Both the position numbers and the translations under genes were made by a program. This document shows, piece after piece, positions 16,724 through 26,019 of a stretch of 64,000 nt of DNA. Each line of letters opens with the position of its first letter. Within the stretch, counting starts at the first letter, position 1. The notes under the pieces are model-generated. The model did no database searches. It saw only the letters and a list, made by a program, of their open reading frames with translations, and was not told the origin of the DNA. Location of the stretch: contig CALRDN010000003.1 of NCBI GenBank assembly GCA_943354965.1, positions 61,680 to 125,679 of the forward strand, read 5' to 3'. Source of the DNA: Candidatus Peribacteria bacterium. GTDB lineage: Bacteria; Patescibacteriota; Gracilibacteria; UBA1369; UBA12463.

Positions 16724-19045
16724 CTAAAACGCCTTCGTTTGAATTTTTCTCAATAGCTTTCGCACTCTCCTGGACACCTCGTCTTTCATCTTTTCTAAAA
16801 CTTTCTTTCGAGGTATTTTTTTCTCGAATTCCGGTTTTACTTCCGGCTCGGCTTTCGTCTCGGTCCTAGGTCTAGGTATTCCTTCCGGACTTTGTATTTC
16901 GTCTGACTGCGATACCGTAAGGCTCTCGTATATTCCTCGGACATGATTTCCGTAGTGACGCGCTGATGGCTTGCTAACGTTCTGCAGAAGGAGGTTCCCG
17001 GCTTGCTCGAGCGTTTTGACGATATCGAGTTTTTTTCCAAGTCTGACCTCTGCGGTACGCATAATATTTGGGCCGCCGTTATGCATTGCCCCTATCATAG
17101 CAGCGAGAAATAACCCTTGCTCATGTGATGAGGCCGCCTCGAGAAGCTGCTTCACATGTGGATGCTTTGAAAAAACATGCTGATCAAAACGATTAAGATT
17201 ATTTGCCGTATTCGCAATATCACGACGCATTTGACAGTCGAAGGTTGTACAGTCTTCAAACTCAGGAAGCCTCAGAGCACCGGCTATATCCAGTTTTTTT
17301 AATCCATCATAGGTATCTAATGTCGTCTGTCCGATGCCAAAACTAGCCACAGAATCATTGACTGCCGGTATCTTTGTAGGATCTTTATAATACGTCAATA
17401 GACGATAGAGCTGAACACGGGCCGACTCAGCCAATTTTACTTTTTTATTTTTATTATCCCTGTAGTTCGCAGGAATAATCTCTTGTACATGCAGGGCATG
17501 ATAAAGATCCGGATTGTTGAGATATGGAATAAATGGCTTGAAATCGGTATTTCTAAGTTTTGGCACCCACGTATCAAGTGATTTTTCTATCATCTCTCTA
17601 TAGTCAGCCTTCGCATAGTTTGGACTTTTTTCTTTCAATGCATTCTTTTTTGCGCTTTCTGAAGCCGTATACTGAGTCATAAAATGCTCCAGCGAAGCTC
17701 TTGCTCTGTTGAGATTTGCCGCAAGTCTCGCAGGGAGTTTTTTCCCCGGATGCTTTTTTAAGAACTGTGTTTTTTGATGCTCAAATTTTTCTACGGGTAG
17801 TTCCCGAGCAGCTACTTTTCTACCTATCAAACTCATCTTTTTTGCCCAAAGTTTTTCATCAGAGCGTCCATAATAAAAATACCCTTCAGCTGCGTGTCTT
17901 GAGACTATCTTATCCGCAATGAGCTGTTCTATGCTCGAATATCCCTCAAGCTTCTTCCTTGACTGAGGAGTATCAATTACGAGAGGATTTTTTATTTTTA
18001 ATAATACCTTTGGCGCGACAATGGGTTTTTCATGTGGTTTTGTAGAACTGGAATCGCTTTCTTTTTTTTTCTTATTATAATGCCATGGCTTTTCATATTT
18101 TTCAGGTCGGCAATCTACGTGGACAATGCTCGCTCCGTGAGTTCCAAGTCCGCCCGTTCCACGTCTTGTTAATACCCGATCAGCCGCTTCCTCAATTCCT
18201 GGAATTAAATCAATATCCACGCCACGTCCGGATATGTGTCGACTTTTCGGATGACTCTCTTCTGGTGTTCCCGGTTTTCTGTGTTCATTCTTCCATACAT
18301 ACGTACGTGCGTTTTCTCCATATGGCCGGTAAGCCTCATCTACATGGAGGTTAATCCTTATTCTTGGACTGCCCTTTTTTCGCTTCTTATTCGCATCTTT
18401 TTCCATCAATACTACAATCTCTTCAATCGTATCAATAATTTTCGGATCTACCCGTGCGATGGTTCGATAATATTCACCATTATGTTTTTGATACATTCCA
18501 GGCTTCACGACATGCAACCAATTGGGATCAATTCGGACAAAATCTTTTACCTTGAAATGTGGTGAGACATTTTTCTCAAGATCTTCCAGGCGAATTCTCA
18601 CCAGAGGAATCCCCGCGTGCCATACATCATAAAATTCACACTGTGCCTGGATTTTTGGCATATCGCTGCCTTTGAGCGGATTAAATTTATTTGCAATTTC
18701 CGGAGTTCCCTCTAGGCCCGCACGCTCTGACCCCTCGATAATTTCGAGTCTCGCGCCACCGTGAGAAAATCGCTGATAGTTATGTTTTGGTGCGCGTGGA
18801 GCTTTTTCTTTGTGGTGAACCGGGTGTAAAGGTGCGTGCAGGTGCGTGCGAGGATGATGCCGTGGATGCTTCGCCTCTGCAGTTGATTCGCCGCCTAGGA
18901 GACTCGCAACCGCAGCAGAAATCCCAAAAGCCGTTGCAGCGATTTTTGCCCTTACAGATCCCCTCGTCCGTGGGGCATTTACATTCGTAACCTGAACTTG
19001 TTCCATTCCTAATTCAGAGCCTGATTGATTAGTATTTTTATCCAT
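16724..19045 (-). CDS. Secreted M15-like peptidase with C-terminal lysozyme-like region
   Basis: 773 residues. The signal peptide spans about residues 32-58, followed by a His/Pro-rich stretch (KHPRHHPRTHLHAPLHPVHH) that may bind metal. The first domain (about residues 190-340) has the zinc-ligand pattern of M15 (VanY-like) peptidases: DEAYRP, SRHISGRGVDID, and KPWHYN. The C-terminal third has the feel of a lytic transglycosylase or lysozyme-like fold (ASFGIGQTTLDTY, FLAAMIGAMHNGGPN), but I cannot place the catalytic Glu, so this part is tentative. The tail is basic (RRVRKLLRKIQTK). Likely a peptidoglycan-remodelling protein. Convergent with purP (stop 9 bp away), followed upstream by another minus-strand gene. 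Confidence 0.7.
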   Translation of the reverse strand: MDKNTNQSGSELGMEQVQVTNVNAPRTRGSVRAKIAATAFGISAAVASLLGGESTAEAKHPRHHPRTHLHAPLHPVHHKEKAPRAPKHNYQRFSHGGARLEIIEGSERAGLEGTPEIANKFNPLKGSDMPKIQAQCEFYDVWHAGIPLVRIRLEDLEKNVSPHFKVKDFVRIDPNWLHVVKPGMYQKHNGEYYRTIARVDPKIIDTIEEIVVLMEKDANKKRKKGSPRIRINLHVDEAYRPYGENARTYVWKNEHRKPGTPEESHPKSRHISGRGVDIDLIPGIEEAADRVLTRRGTGGLGTHGASIVHVDCRPEKYEKPWHYNKKKKESDSSSTKPHEKPIVAPKVLLKIKNPLVIDTPQSRKKLEGYSSIEQLIADKIVSRHAAEGYFYYGRSDEKLWAKKMSLIGRKVAARELPVEKFEHQKTQFLKKHPGKKLPARLAANLNRARASLEHFMTQYTASESAKKNALKEKSPNYAKADYREMIEKSLDTWVPKLRNTDFKPFIPYLNNPDLYHALHVQEIIPANYRDNKNKKVKLAESARVQLYRLLTYYKDPTKIPAVNDSVASFGIGQTTLDTYDGLKKLDIAGALRLPEFEDCTTFDCQMRRDIANTANNLNRFDQHVFSKHPHVKQLLEAASSHEQGLFLAAMIGAMHNGGPNIMRTAEVRLGKKLDIVKTLEQAGNLLLQNVSKPSARHYGNHVRGIYESLTVSQSDEIQSPEGIPRPRTETKAEPEVKPEFEKKIPRKKVLEKMKDEVSRRVRKLLRKIQTKAF

Positions 19046-19053
19046 TTTTTATT

Positions 19054-20061
19054 TTATTCAACATGCGCGGCTCTCATAAGTTTCGTAAAAGCTGCGCTTG
19101 GCAGACCATACGCAGGAGCTATACTGAGAATTGCCTGTATATATTCTTCATTTTTCTGCGCGATAGTTGCATCTATGATGGCGGCCCAGGCGTCGGCAAC
19201 TCCTAGATCTACAGGTATGCGGTTTGCAAGTTTCGCAAAATACACACTCGGTTCTGTGATTTTTTCAAATACTAACTTCCAATTTACGTTACTGTTTTCC
19301 TCTGGAGAAAGCCGCGGGATCAGTTGGCTCACTATTTTTACGATGAATATATTTCTTTTTTCTCCGGGAACGTTGAGTATGCTATTTACCGTATCGACAT
19401 TTGGATATATATCGAAAAACATCATCACCGATTTCTCATCCTGCACCTGAATAGCGTCCTGCATAAGCATCATTCCTACTTCTTGTGGCAGCGTTGCTTT
19501 GTTCATATTTGCCCTTAGGAGAGCGGAAAGTTGCCCTCGCATTTCTATGCCTATATGTTTTTCCATGAATTTATATTCATCTCCTGAGAGATATTTTTGC
19601 ACGATTGGTGAGGTAAGTGCTTTGAAAAAAGTTTCCGCATCACTCGTGTAATGAGACATAATTACTCTCATTATTCGCATTCTTATTTTCGGAGAAAGAG
19701 CTTCTTTTTTTGGAAGATTATATCGTGCCAGATATTTCTCTAGTTCTTCTAATTTTTCCGGCAATGGATTCTCCTTTATGTCCTTGAAGAAATCTGATTC
19801 TCCTTCCGTAGGTGGTATATCCTCAAGCGGGGTTTTTGATTGCATACCTAACCGATTCGCCATACTCCCCACTATCTGCAGCTCTGTTTTCCTAGGATCG
19901 TCGAGATAGAACGGATCGACCTCTGTGAGTTTGGCGATTCGATTATGAACAAATGTTCTAATATCACTGCGAATATCGCCCTCGTCGAGCGGGCCTGCTA
20001 TATCCTGGGGATAGCCATGTTGTTTGTAATGCTCGATGAGCCTCTCGGTTGGTTCTCGCAT
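19054..20061 (-). CDS. Hypothetical helical protein, 335 residues
   Basis: Unrecognised. No signal peptide or membrane segment; predicted mostly alpha-helical with repeated LxxL-type spacing, compatible with a helical-repeat scaffold. Its stop is 8 bp before the start of the M15-like gene on the same strand, so the two are probably co-transcribed, which hints at a cytoplasmic role linked to that exported enzyme. ATG at 20061. Similar in style to the unknown at 1896-3536. No motif that would identify an activity. Confidence 0.55.
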   Translation of the reverse strand: MREPTERLIEHYKQHGYPQDIAGPLDEGDIRSDIRTFVHNRIAKLTEVDPFYLDDPRKTELQIVGSMANRLGMQSKTPLEDIPPTEGESDFFKDIKENPLPEKLEELEKYLARYNLPKKEALSPKIRMRIMRVIMSHYTSDAETFFKALTSPIVQKYLSGDEYKFMEKHIGIEMRGQLSALLRANMNKATLPQEVGMMLMQDAIQVQDEKSVMMFFDIYPNVDTVNSILNVPGEKRNIFIVKIVSQLIPRLSPEENSNVNWKLVFEKITEPSVYFAKLANRIPVDLGVADAWAAIIDATIAQKNEEYIQAILSIAPAYGLPSAAFTKLMRAAHVE

Positions 20062-20213
20062 ATATTTTTATAAATATCTCTTTTTATTCTACCACTTCTC
20101 TTGATTTTTGTCAATTCTGAAGCTGAGATGTTGCACGCTCTTGAGCCTGTTTTGTAGCCGATTTTCGAGCTTCCTGCTATACTGCGCCCACAAGATTATT
20201 ACATTTTCATCCC

Positions 20214-21470
20214 ATGGCTTCAAAAATTACTCAAAAACATATTCAGGAACTCGTGGCGAAATATGATCCGAGGAAAATCACTATTGGCGTTCTTGGTGGA
20301 CATAGCGCTCTCGATGTTTGTCAGGGTGTGAAGAAATTTGGCTTCAAAACGCTCGTCATTGCCCAAAAAGGACGTGAAAAAACCTATACAGAGTATTACA
20401 AAGTTCGGTCATTTTGGGAGGATAAAAAAATAGAGAAAAAAGAAGAAAGCGGCTGCTGTGGAGGAGGTTGCGGTGATGAAGGGGGTGGATGTGGAGATAG
20501 TGATGATAAGGAAGGAGATTTCCAGGTGGGATGTGTAGATGAGGTGATCGTCGTTGATAAGTTTTCTGATATTACGAATCCTGAGCTCCAGGAGCGACTT
20601 CGGAAGATGAATGTTATTTTCGTTCATAATAGATATTTCTGGGTGTACTGCGATTTCGAGAAAATTGAAAAGGAGTTTCTTGTTCCTATTTATGGCAATC
20701 GCGCGGCGGTCAAACTTGAAGAGCGGGATCAGCCAAAGAATCAATATTGGCTTCTAAAAGAGGCTGGAATCAGGATCCCAAAGATTTTCGGATCTTACAA
20801 AGAAATTGATCGATTAGCCATCGTGAAGGTAAACGAGGCGACTCGTGGATATGAGCGGGCATTTTTCTTGGCTTCTACTCCGGAGCAGTGCTTGGAAACG
20901 GCGAAAAAGATGGTCAAGGAAGACAAAATTACAATGGAGGCTTTTGAAAAGGCTACTATCGAAGAATATGTTTTGGGTGCACATGTGAATTTAAACTTCT
21001 TCTACTCGCCACTTGTTGGAACGAATGGACGATTGGAGTTGATGGGAACCGATACACGACGACAGACGAATTTGGATGGATTCTTGCGGCTTCCTGCTGA
21101 TCAGCAATTAGAAGTCTTGAAACTCCAGCAGCCAAAAATGATCGAGACCGGACACTATGCCGTCACGATGAAAGAGTCTCTCGTGGAAAAAGCCTATGAG
21201 ATCGGAGAAAAGTTTGTGAAGATTATGGCGAAGGAAGTTCCACCGGGAATGATAGGTCCTTTTGCCCTTCAGGGTGCTGTTGTTGCTGAAAATGGAAAGG
21301 AAGAATTTGTGATTTTTGATGTCAGTATGCGTATTCCCGGATCCCCTGGTACCAAGTCCACACCGTATAGTTCGTATCTCTTTGGTGACTCGTTGAGCTA
21401 TGGCGAGCGTATTGGTATTGAGCTGAGGAGCGCGATTAATACGAGTAGGTTAGATAAACTTGTAAGCTAA
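20214..21470 (+). CDS. Second PurP paralogue with Cys-rich insertion
   Basis: Clear PurP-family ATP-grasp protein: GVLGGHSALDVCQGVKKFGF, DRLAIVKVNEATRGYERAFF, EEYVLGAHVNLNFFYSP, IGPFALQGAVV and VSMRIPGSPGTKSTPYS. It is 418 residues against 341 for the first copy. Most of the difference is an insertion at about residues 65-106 between the YYKV and DEVIVVDKF segments, carrying Cys 81, 82, 86, 93 and 107 amid Gly and acidic residues, which looks like a metal or cluster-binding loop. A -10 box TATACT at 20178-20183 starts the unit. The sugar nucleotidyltransferase gene follows after 6 bp. FAICAR synthesis is possible, but divergence and context allow another ligase substrate. Confidence 0.85.
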   Translation: MASKITQKHIQELVAKYDPRKITIGVLGGHSALDVCQGVKKFGFKTLVIAQKGREKTYTEYYKVRSFWEDKKIEKKEESGCCGGGCGDEGGGCGDSDDKEGDFQVGCVDEVIVVDKFSDITNPELQERLRKMNVIFVHNRYFWVYCDFEKIEKEFLVPIYGNRAAVKLEERDQPKNQYWLLKEAGIRIPKIFGSYKEIDRLAIVKVNEATRGYERAFFLASTPEQCLETAKKMVKEDKITMEAFEKATIEEYVLGAHVNLNFFYSPLVGTNGRLELMGTDTRRQTNLDGFLRLPADQQLEVLKLQQPKMIETGHYAVTMKESLVEKAYEIGEKFVKIMAKEVPPGMIGPFALQGAVVAENGKEEFVIFDVSMRIPGSPGTKSTPYSSYLFGDSLSYGERIGIELRSAINTSRLDKLVS

Positions 21471-21476
21471 TTTCTT

Positions 21477-22832
21477 ATGAAATTTCCTAAAGTTATTATT
21501 CTCGCGGCAGGGCAAAGCAAACGAATGGATCCACTTCCGGATAAGAATTTCTTGAAGTTCTGCGGAAAGCCTTTATTGCAGTGGCAAGTGGAGCAGTTGG
21601 CGCGCGCCGGATTTACGGATGTGGCGGTGATTGGAGGGAGGCATAATTTGAATGAATTGAAGGAAATGGCTTCAGCATTGAAAAAACCTTTTGCCATTCT
21701 TGAGCAGAAAAAATTGGAAGATGGTATGGCCGGAGCGGTATTGTCGGCGGAAAAATGGATTGGTGATGAGGCGTTTTTGGTCGTGAGCTCAAATGATATC
21801 GTGGAAGATTCTATTTTTGAGGTGCTGAAGAAGGCGCTGAAAGGCGATAAAAACGTTGCAGGATTTTTGGTCGCCAAGAGAGTAACAGAATATTTTCCTG
21901 GTGGTTATTTGAAGGTAAAAAACGGTGCTATTACGGGTATCGTAGAGAAACCGGGTGCCGGGAAAGAACCGAGCGATTTGGTGAATATTGTGTTTCATGT
22001 ACATATGCAGCCGAAGAAACTTTTTGCGGCTTTGAAAAAAGTGAAGACAAGTCGCGATGATCGGTATGAAGTGGCGTTGGATTCATTAATTCAGACTGGA
22101 GAGAAATTTGTGGCACTGCCATATATCGGCTTCTGGCAGCCAGTTAAATACCCTTGGCACTTGATACTCGTTTGGAAAAAATTATTTGAGATGCTTATTG
22201 GAAGGACAAAAGAAACAAAAAAAGATATTCAGAAAATTTCAAAAAAAGCGTCTGTTGCGAGGTCAGCGGTGATTCGTGGAGATGTCATTATCGAAGATGG
22301 AGTGAAGGTTTTTGATCACGCCGTTATTCAGGGACCGGCCTATATCGGGAAGAACTCAATAGTGGCCAATAACGCCCTCGTACGCGACTCTCATCTCGGA
22401 GAGGGGTCAGTTGCCGGATATTCGACGGAAATCGCTAGGAGCTATCTCTCTGATCGAGTATGGACCCATACAAATTACATTGGGGACAGCATCATCGGCT
22501 CCGGAAGTTCTTTTGGCTCGGGATCGGTTACGGGAAATTTACGATTGGATGAAGGCTCGATATCGGTTGTGATTGGAGAGGAAAAAGTGGCTTGTGGCAG
22601 CAATAAACTAGGTGCCATCATTGGAGAAAATGTACGAATAGGTATTAATGTCAGCCTGATGCCGGGAGTGAAAATTGGAAATAACTGTTTCATTGGGGGA
22701 GGGATTTCTGTTGCAAAAGATGTTCCAGATGCGAAGTTCGTCTATGGAAAATGGGAGTTGACCATGAAAGATAACACCGCAAAAGTGGATCCATCGGCCC
22801 GCGAACTTATGATGCGAAGATTGAAGGGTTAG
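21477..22832 (+). CDS. GlmU-like sugar-1-phosphate nucleotidyltransferase/acyltransferase
   Basis: 451 residues in two parts. Residues ~1-240 are a nucleotidyltransferase with the signature IILAAGQSKRM, then DKNFLKFCGKPLLQW, SSNDIVED and GIVEKPG. Residues ~250-430 are a left-handed beta-helix of hexapeptide repeats (VIRGDVIIEDG, IGKNSIVANNALV, IGENVRIGINVSLMPG, IGNNCFIGGG). This is the architecture of archaeal-type GlmU-like enzymes making UDP-GlcNAc or dTDP-sugars; the exact sugar is not readable. It starts 6 bp after purP2 and is followed 26 bp later by a glycosyltransferase, forming a likely three-gene unit that supplies and uses an activated sugar. Confidence 0.8.
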   Translation: MKFPKVIILAAGQSKRMDPLPDKNFLKFCGKPLLQWQVEQLARAGFTDVAVIGGRHNLNELKEMASALKKPFAILEQKKLEDGMAGAVLSAEKWIGDEAFLVVSSNDIVEDSIFEVLKKALKGDKNVAGFLVAKRVTEYFPGGYLKVKNGAITGIVEKPGAGKEPSDLVNIVFHVHMQPKKLFAALKKVKTSRDDRYEVALDSLIQTGEKFVALPYIGFWQPVKYPWHLILVWKKLFEMLIGRTKETKKDIQKISKKASVARSAVIRGDVIIEDGVKVFDHAVIQGPAYIGKNSIVANNALVRDSHLGEGSVAGYSTEIARSYLSDRVWTHTNYIGDSIIGSGSSFGSGSVTGNLRLDEGSISVVIGEEKVACGSNKLGAIIGENVRIGINVSLMPGVKIGNNCFIGGGISVAKDVPDAKFVYGKWELTMKDNTAKVDPSARELMMRRLKG

Positions 22833-22858
22833 TCCTGAATATGCTAACGTATTGACGT

Positions 22859-23647
22859 ATGAAAATATCCATCATCACCGTCAATTTTAATCATAAGTAC
22901 TTTCCAAAGTTGCAGGTGGAGGCGCTAGAGAAGAGTGTATCCAATTTTGATTATGAAATTGTGTATGTGGACAATGCCTCTGAGGATCCGATCAGTATTG
23001 GCTTTTTGGAGCAGGCCGCAAAGGAAGGAAGATTGAAATTAGTGAAGTCTGATGAAAATATTGGATTTGCTGGAGGAAACAATTTAGGTGTGAAAAACTC
23101 AAGTGGAGACTTTGTCTTTATTCTCAATCCCGACACGGCCGTCAAGCCAGACACGCTTCAAAAAATGGTGGATTATTTGGAAAAGCATCGCGATATCGGC
23201 ATACTCGGGCCACAATTAGTCTATAGTGACGGGACGATTCAGGAGTCGTGCCGAAGAGATATGAGCTTTTTGGATTTGGCGGTGAAGCGAACATTTTTGC
23301 GTTATTTGCCATGGTTCCGCGGAAGAGTGAAAAAATATTTGATGGCAGATTTTCAACATGACCGCACGCAGGAAGTTGAATTAATTACCGGCGCGGCGAT
23401 GATGTTGCCACGGAGAATTTTCGATGAAGTCGGAGGTTTTGATGAGCGGTATTTTTTGTTTATGGAGGATTTTGATTTGTGCAAAGAGGTGAGAAAAGCG
23501 GGATATAAGGTTGTGTATTACCCTGAGGCAAAAGTAGAGCACTATCACAAAAGACTCAGTGGTGGAAATTTCTTCAGCATGTTAATGAAGCGTGTATTCT
23601 GGCTGCACGTGCAAAGCGCTACCAAGTATTTTTGGAAGTGGAGGTAG
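22859..23647 (+). CDS. Family 2 glycosyltransferase
   Basis: 262 residues, GT-A fold of the rhamnosyltransferase/WbbL-like group. Visible motifs: SIITVNFN, IVYVDNASED, NIGFAGGNNLG, FILNPDTAVKP (DxD-like metal site), LITGAAMMLPRRIFDEVGGFDERYFLFMEDFDLC, and a C-terminal EAKVEHYH. It transfers a sugar from a nucleotide donor, probably to a cell-surface polysaccharide. It follows the nucleotidyltransferase by 26 bp on the same strand and converges with a minus-strand unknown. Acceptor and donor unknown. Confidence 0.88.
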   Translation: MKISIITVNFNHKYFPKLQVEALEKSVSNFDYEIVYVDNASEDPISIGFLEQAAKEGRLKLVKSDENIGFAGGNNLGVKNSSGDFVFILNPDTAVKPDTLQKMVDYLEKHRDIGILGPQLVYSDGTIQESCRRDMSFLDLAVKRTFLRYLPWFRGRVKKYLMADFQHDRTQEVELITGAAMMLPRRIFDEVGGFDERYFLFMEDFDLCKEVRKAGYKVVYYPEAKVEHYHKRLSGGNFFSMLMKRVFWLHVQSATKYFWKWR

Positions 23648-23659
23648 AGATTTTGACCT

Positions 23660-24364
23660 TTATTTTTTCGGTCGAGTGACGACGATACCTAGCTTGTCGG
23701 CGATGTATTGCGGAATTATCTTCTCTTCTCCTTTGGAAATACGTAATTGGTCTAAATATGTTGATAATGACGATCCCTGTGCATCGTTTACCCGTTGCAT
23801 CACTTTGCGTGTAACTACGCGGTTTTCATCAGATCTGCGAATACTATATGTTGCCTCATCTTCGCCGACCGCAGCATCTACGTCCATCTCTCGCTCCAAT
23901 CGCGTGACAATTCCTTGCAACTCTACTGAATCTATGCCTGAATCTATTTCCTTTTGATCATTACTATTACGACTTGCCGTACCGCCCTCAATTACTATGC
24001 CCCTGCTGAAAATTAATCCCCCCTCGCTTCTATCCAGATCATTAATGCACTGCCTCACCTCGGCACGAAGTGACATAGGGTCATCGTGACGTAATACTAT
24101 CGTCGTGTTCACGCGCACTCCGCTTCGAATTTGCATCACATGTCCAGCGTACGCTCTGCAAATACGGTTCATGAGTCCGGGATTCTTCGCTAAGTTTGGG
24201 TATTCTTCGGGCTTGATTGGAGGTGTACCGCTTTCGTCTCCCGTTGAAGATAGTGATTTCCCTCCTGATTTTCGAGGTTGAAAGAGATGAGCTGCCTCGT
24301 AAATAATGGCGCCTTCAATGATACCTTCGCTGGTCTCTCCTTTTGGTACTTCTGGTACTGGCAT
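23660..24364 (-). CDS. Hypothetical protein, 234 residues
   Basis: I recognise no family. Soluble composition, no signal peptide. The first 60 residues look disordered (Pro/Ser/Gly-rich). The central part contains regularly placed charged residues (RICRAYAGHVMQIRSGVRVNTTIVLRHDD) and the C-terminus has a helical segment ending in YIADKLGIVVTRPKK. ATG at 24364, 70 bp downstream of purN on the same strand, so it may be the last gene of the sda-purN operon. It converges with the glycosyltransferase (12 bp between stops). Confidence 0.5.
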   Translation of the reverse strand: MPVPEVPKGETSEGIIEGAIIYEAAHLFQPRKSGGKSLSSTGDESGTPPIKPEEYPNLAKNPGLMNRICRAYAGHVMQIRSGVRVNTTIVLRHDDPMSLRAEVRQCINDLDRSEGGLIFSRGIVIEGGTASRNSNDQKEIDSGIDSVELQGIVTRLEREMDVDAAVGEDEATYSIRRSDENRVVTRKVMQRVNDAQGSSLSTYLDQLRISKGEEKIIPQYIADKLGIVVTRPKK

Positions 24365-24434
24365 ATATATGAAAATAATGAAGGCTGGATTCTATCCGCC
24401 TTCGTTGCTATTGTCAATTATTCGCTTTATGTTC

Positions 24435-25073
24435 TTATGCTTCCTTAGCTTTGGCAAGCTGGCGAATAACCTCGGGATAGTACTGCTTTTCGAGGGTCTG
24501 GACCTTTTGCTTGAGAGTATCGGGAGTGTCCGTTGGGTCGATGGGAACGGATTTTTGCAGGAGAATTTCGCCAGCGTCTACGTCGGCGGTGACGCGATGG
24601 ATAGTCATGCCGGTTTCTTTCTCATGAGCGGCAAGGACGGCCTCATGGACGGATTTTCCGAAGAAAGATGGACCGGAAAATTTCGGAATCAGGGCCGGAT
24701 GAATGTTGATAATTTGAATATTTTTTACGTTGAGTTGATCAATGAATTCTGGCGTGAGAATGCGCATATAGCCGACAAGGACGACGAGGTCGGGATTGAG
24801 CGTTGCGATCGTTGAAAATAGCTGAGCATCAAACTGGTCGCGCGTACGTGGAGCATGCGTTATCGGATCGTTCTGGCTGATATATATCGTTTTGTAGCCC
24901 TGTTCTTTGGCCCGCTGGAGGGCGTAACAGTTCTTCTTATTAGAAATAACGCCGTCAAGTTCGATGCCTGGCATTTTACCAGCCTTCATTTCGTCGATAA
25001 TGGCCTGGAGGTCGGTACCATTGGTCGAGGCGAGGACGACGATGCGGAAGGGGGTTTCGGACATAGACTTCAT
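24435..25073 (-). CDS. purN: Phosphoribosylglycinamide formyltransferase
   Basis: Third step of purine synthesis: GAR + 10-formyl-THF to FGAR. Motifs: FRIVVLASTNGTDLQAI, DGVISNK, LVVLVGYMRILTPEF, IINIHPALIPKFSG (catalytic His region) and TADVDAGEILLQ (Asp of the active site). Length about 212. A frame extends 4 codons further to TTG 25085, but ATG 25073, 4 bp after the sdaAA stop, or ATG 25064 is more likely. Tight linkage to sdaAA implies the same transcript: serine metabolism feeds one-carbon units and glycine, both purine precursors, which may explain the pairing. Confidence 0.95.
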   Translation of the reverse strand: MKSMSETPFRIVVLASTNGTDLQAIIDEMKAGKMPGIELDGVISNKKNCYALQRAKEQGYKTIYISQNDPITHAPRTRDQFDAQLFSTIATLNPDLVVLVGYMRILTPEFIDQLNVKNIQIINIHPALIPKFSGPSFFGKSVHEAVLAAHEKETGMTIHRVTADVDAGEILLQKSVPIDPTDTPDTLKQKVQTLEKQYYPEVIRQLAKAKEA

Positions 25074-25077
25074 TGGT

Positions 25078-25992
25078 TTACTCAAGGAGATGCGATTTTT
25101 TCAGTGCAGGGAGGCCGAGCTTGGCGCGGATGCGCATGCCGGTAGGCGTGACGGCGAGGCCGCCTAATGCTGTTTCTCTGATCTTGGGTGACATGAGTTT
25201 TCCGATGTTCCACATGGCCTCGACGACCTCATCGAAGGGAATGTAGGAGACGATGCCGGAGAGCGCGAGGTCGGCAGCACCGAGCGCGTGTTGTGTGCCC
25301 AATGCGTTGCGTTTGATACATGGAACCTCGACGAGACCACCAAGCGGATCGCATGCGAGTCCTAGGGCTGATTTCATGGCCATTGCCGCTGCGGTCATTG
25401 CTTGTTCCGGTTTGCCGCCACGCATCTCTACCGCCGCTGCTGCGGCGCATGCATTCGCCGCTCCCACCTCCGCCTGACAACCTGCGGCTGCGGCCGATAA
25501 CGTTGCGTTTTCTGCGATAATAATTCCGATACCTGCCGCGGTGAATAATCCGCGCAATACCTTGTCCTCTGAAAGTTTATCAATTTCCTTGATCGCCATA
25601 ATTACTCCTGGAATTACTCCCGATCCACCAGCCGTTGGGAAAGCCGCGATACGACCCATGCAAGCGTTTGTCTCTCCTGTAGCAATAGCATACGTCATCG
25701 CTCGAATCGCAAGTTCATTCAAATAGGTCCTTCCTTTTTTCTTCTGAAAATATTTCATCAACTTTCCCGCGCCTCCACCGGACATGCCGCTCAGTGATTT
25801 CTTTGGCTCATAGATGCCACCATTTATCGCCTCCTTCATCACCGCCACTACTTTTCTCATCTTATCCATTACCTCCTTGCGACTGGAATCCGCTACCTCC
25901 ATTTCATATCGAATCACTATTTCCGATAATGGTTTTTTTAACTTTTTACAGAGCTTCAGGAGTTGATCCGCGTTTTTGAACATGTACGACAT
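25078..25992 (-). CDS. sdaAA: L-serine dehydratase, alpha chain
   Basis: Catalytic [4Fe-4S] subunit of two-subunit L-serine deaminase (serine to pyruvate + NH3). Segments typical of SdaAA: ISRTYDVA-region equivalents EIVIRYEM, SLSGMSGGGAGKLMKYF, TNACMGRIAAFPTAGGSGVIPGV, and GCQAEVGAANACAAAAAVEMRGG followed by CDPLGGLVEVPCIKRN. The cysteines in NAC-M, CQAEV, CDPLGG and PCIKRN are candidates for cluster ligands. 304 residues, normal. It follows sdaAB by 27 bp and precedes purN by 4 bp. An oxygen-sensitive Fe-S enzyme fits an anaerobic or fermentative lifestyle. Confidence 0.95.
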   Translation of the reverse strand: MSYMFKNADQLLKLCKKLKKPLSEIVIRYEMEVADSSRKEVMDKMRKVVAVMKEAINGGIYEPKKSLSGMSGGGAGKLMKYFQKKKGRTYLNELAIRAMTYAIATGETNACMGRIAAFPTAGGSGVIPGVIMAIKEIDKLSEDKVLRGLFTAAGIGIIIAENATLSAAAAGCQAEVGAANACAAAAAVEMRGGKPEQAMTAAAMAMKSALGLACDPLGGLVEVPCIKRNALGTQHALGAADLALSGIVSYIPFDEVVEAMWNIGKLMSPKIRETALGGLAVTPTGMRIRAKLGLPALKKSHLLE

Positions 25993-26019
25993 GTAATGTT
26001 TTTTTAGAAGTGTAAAAAA

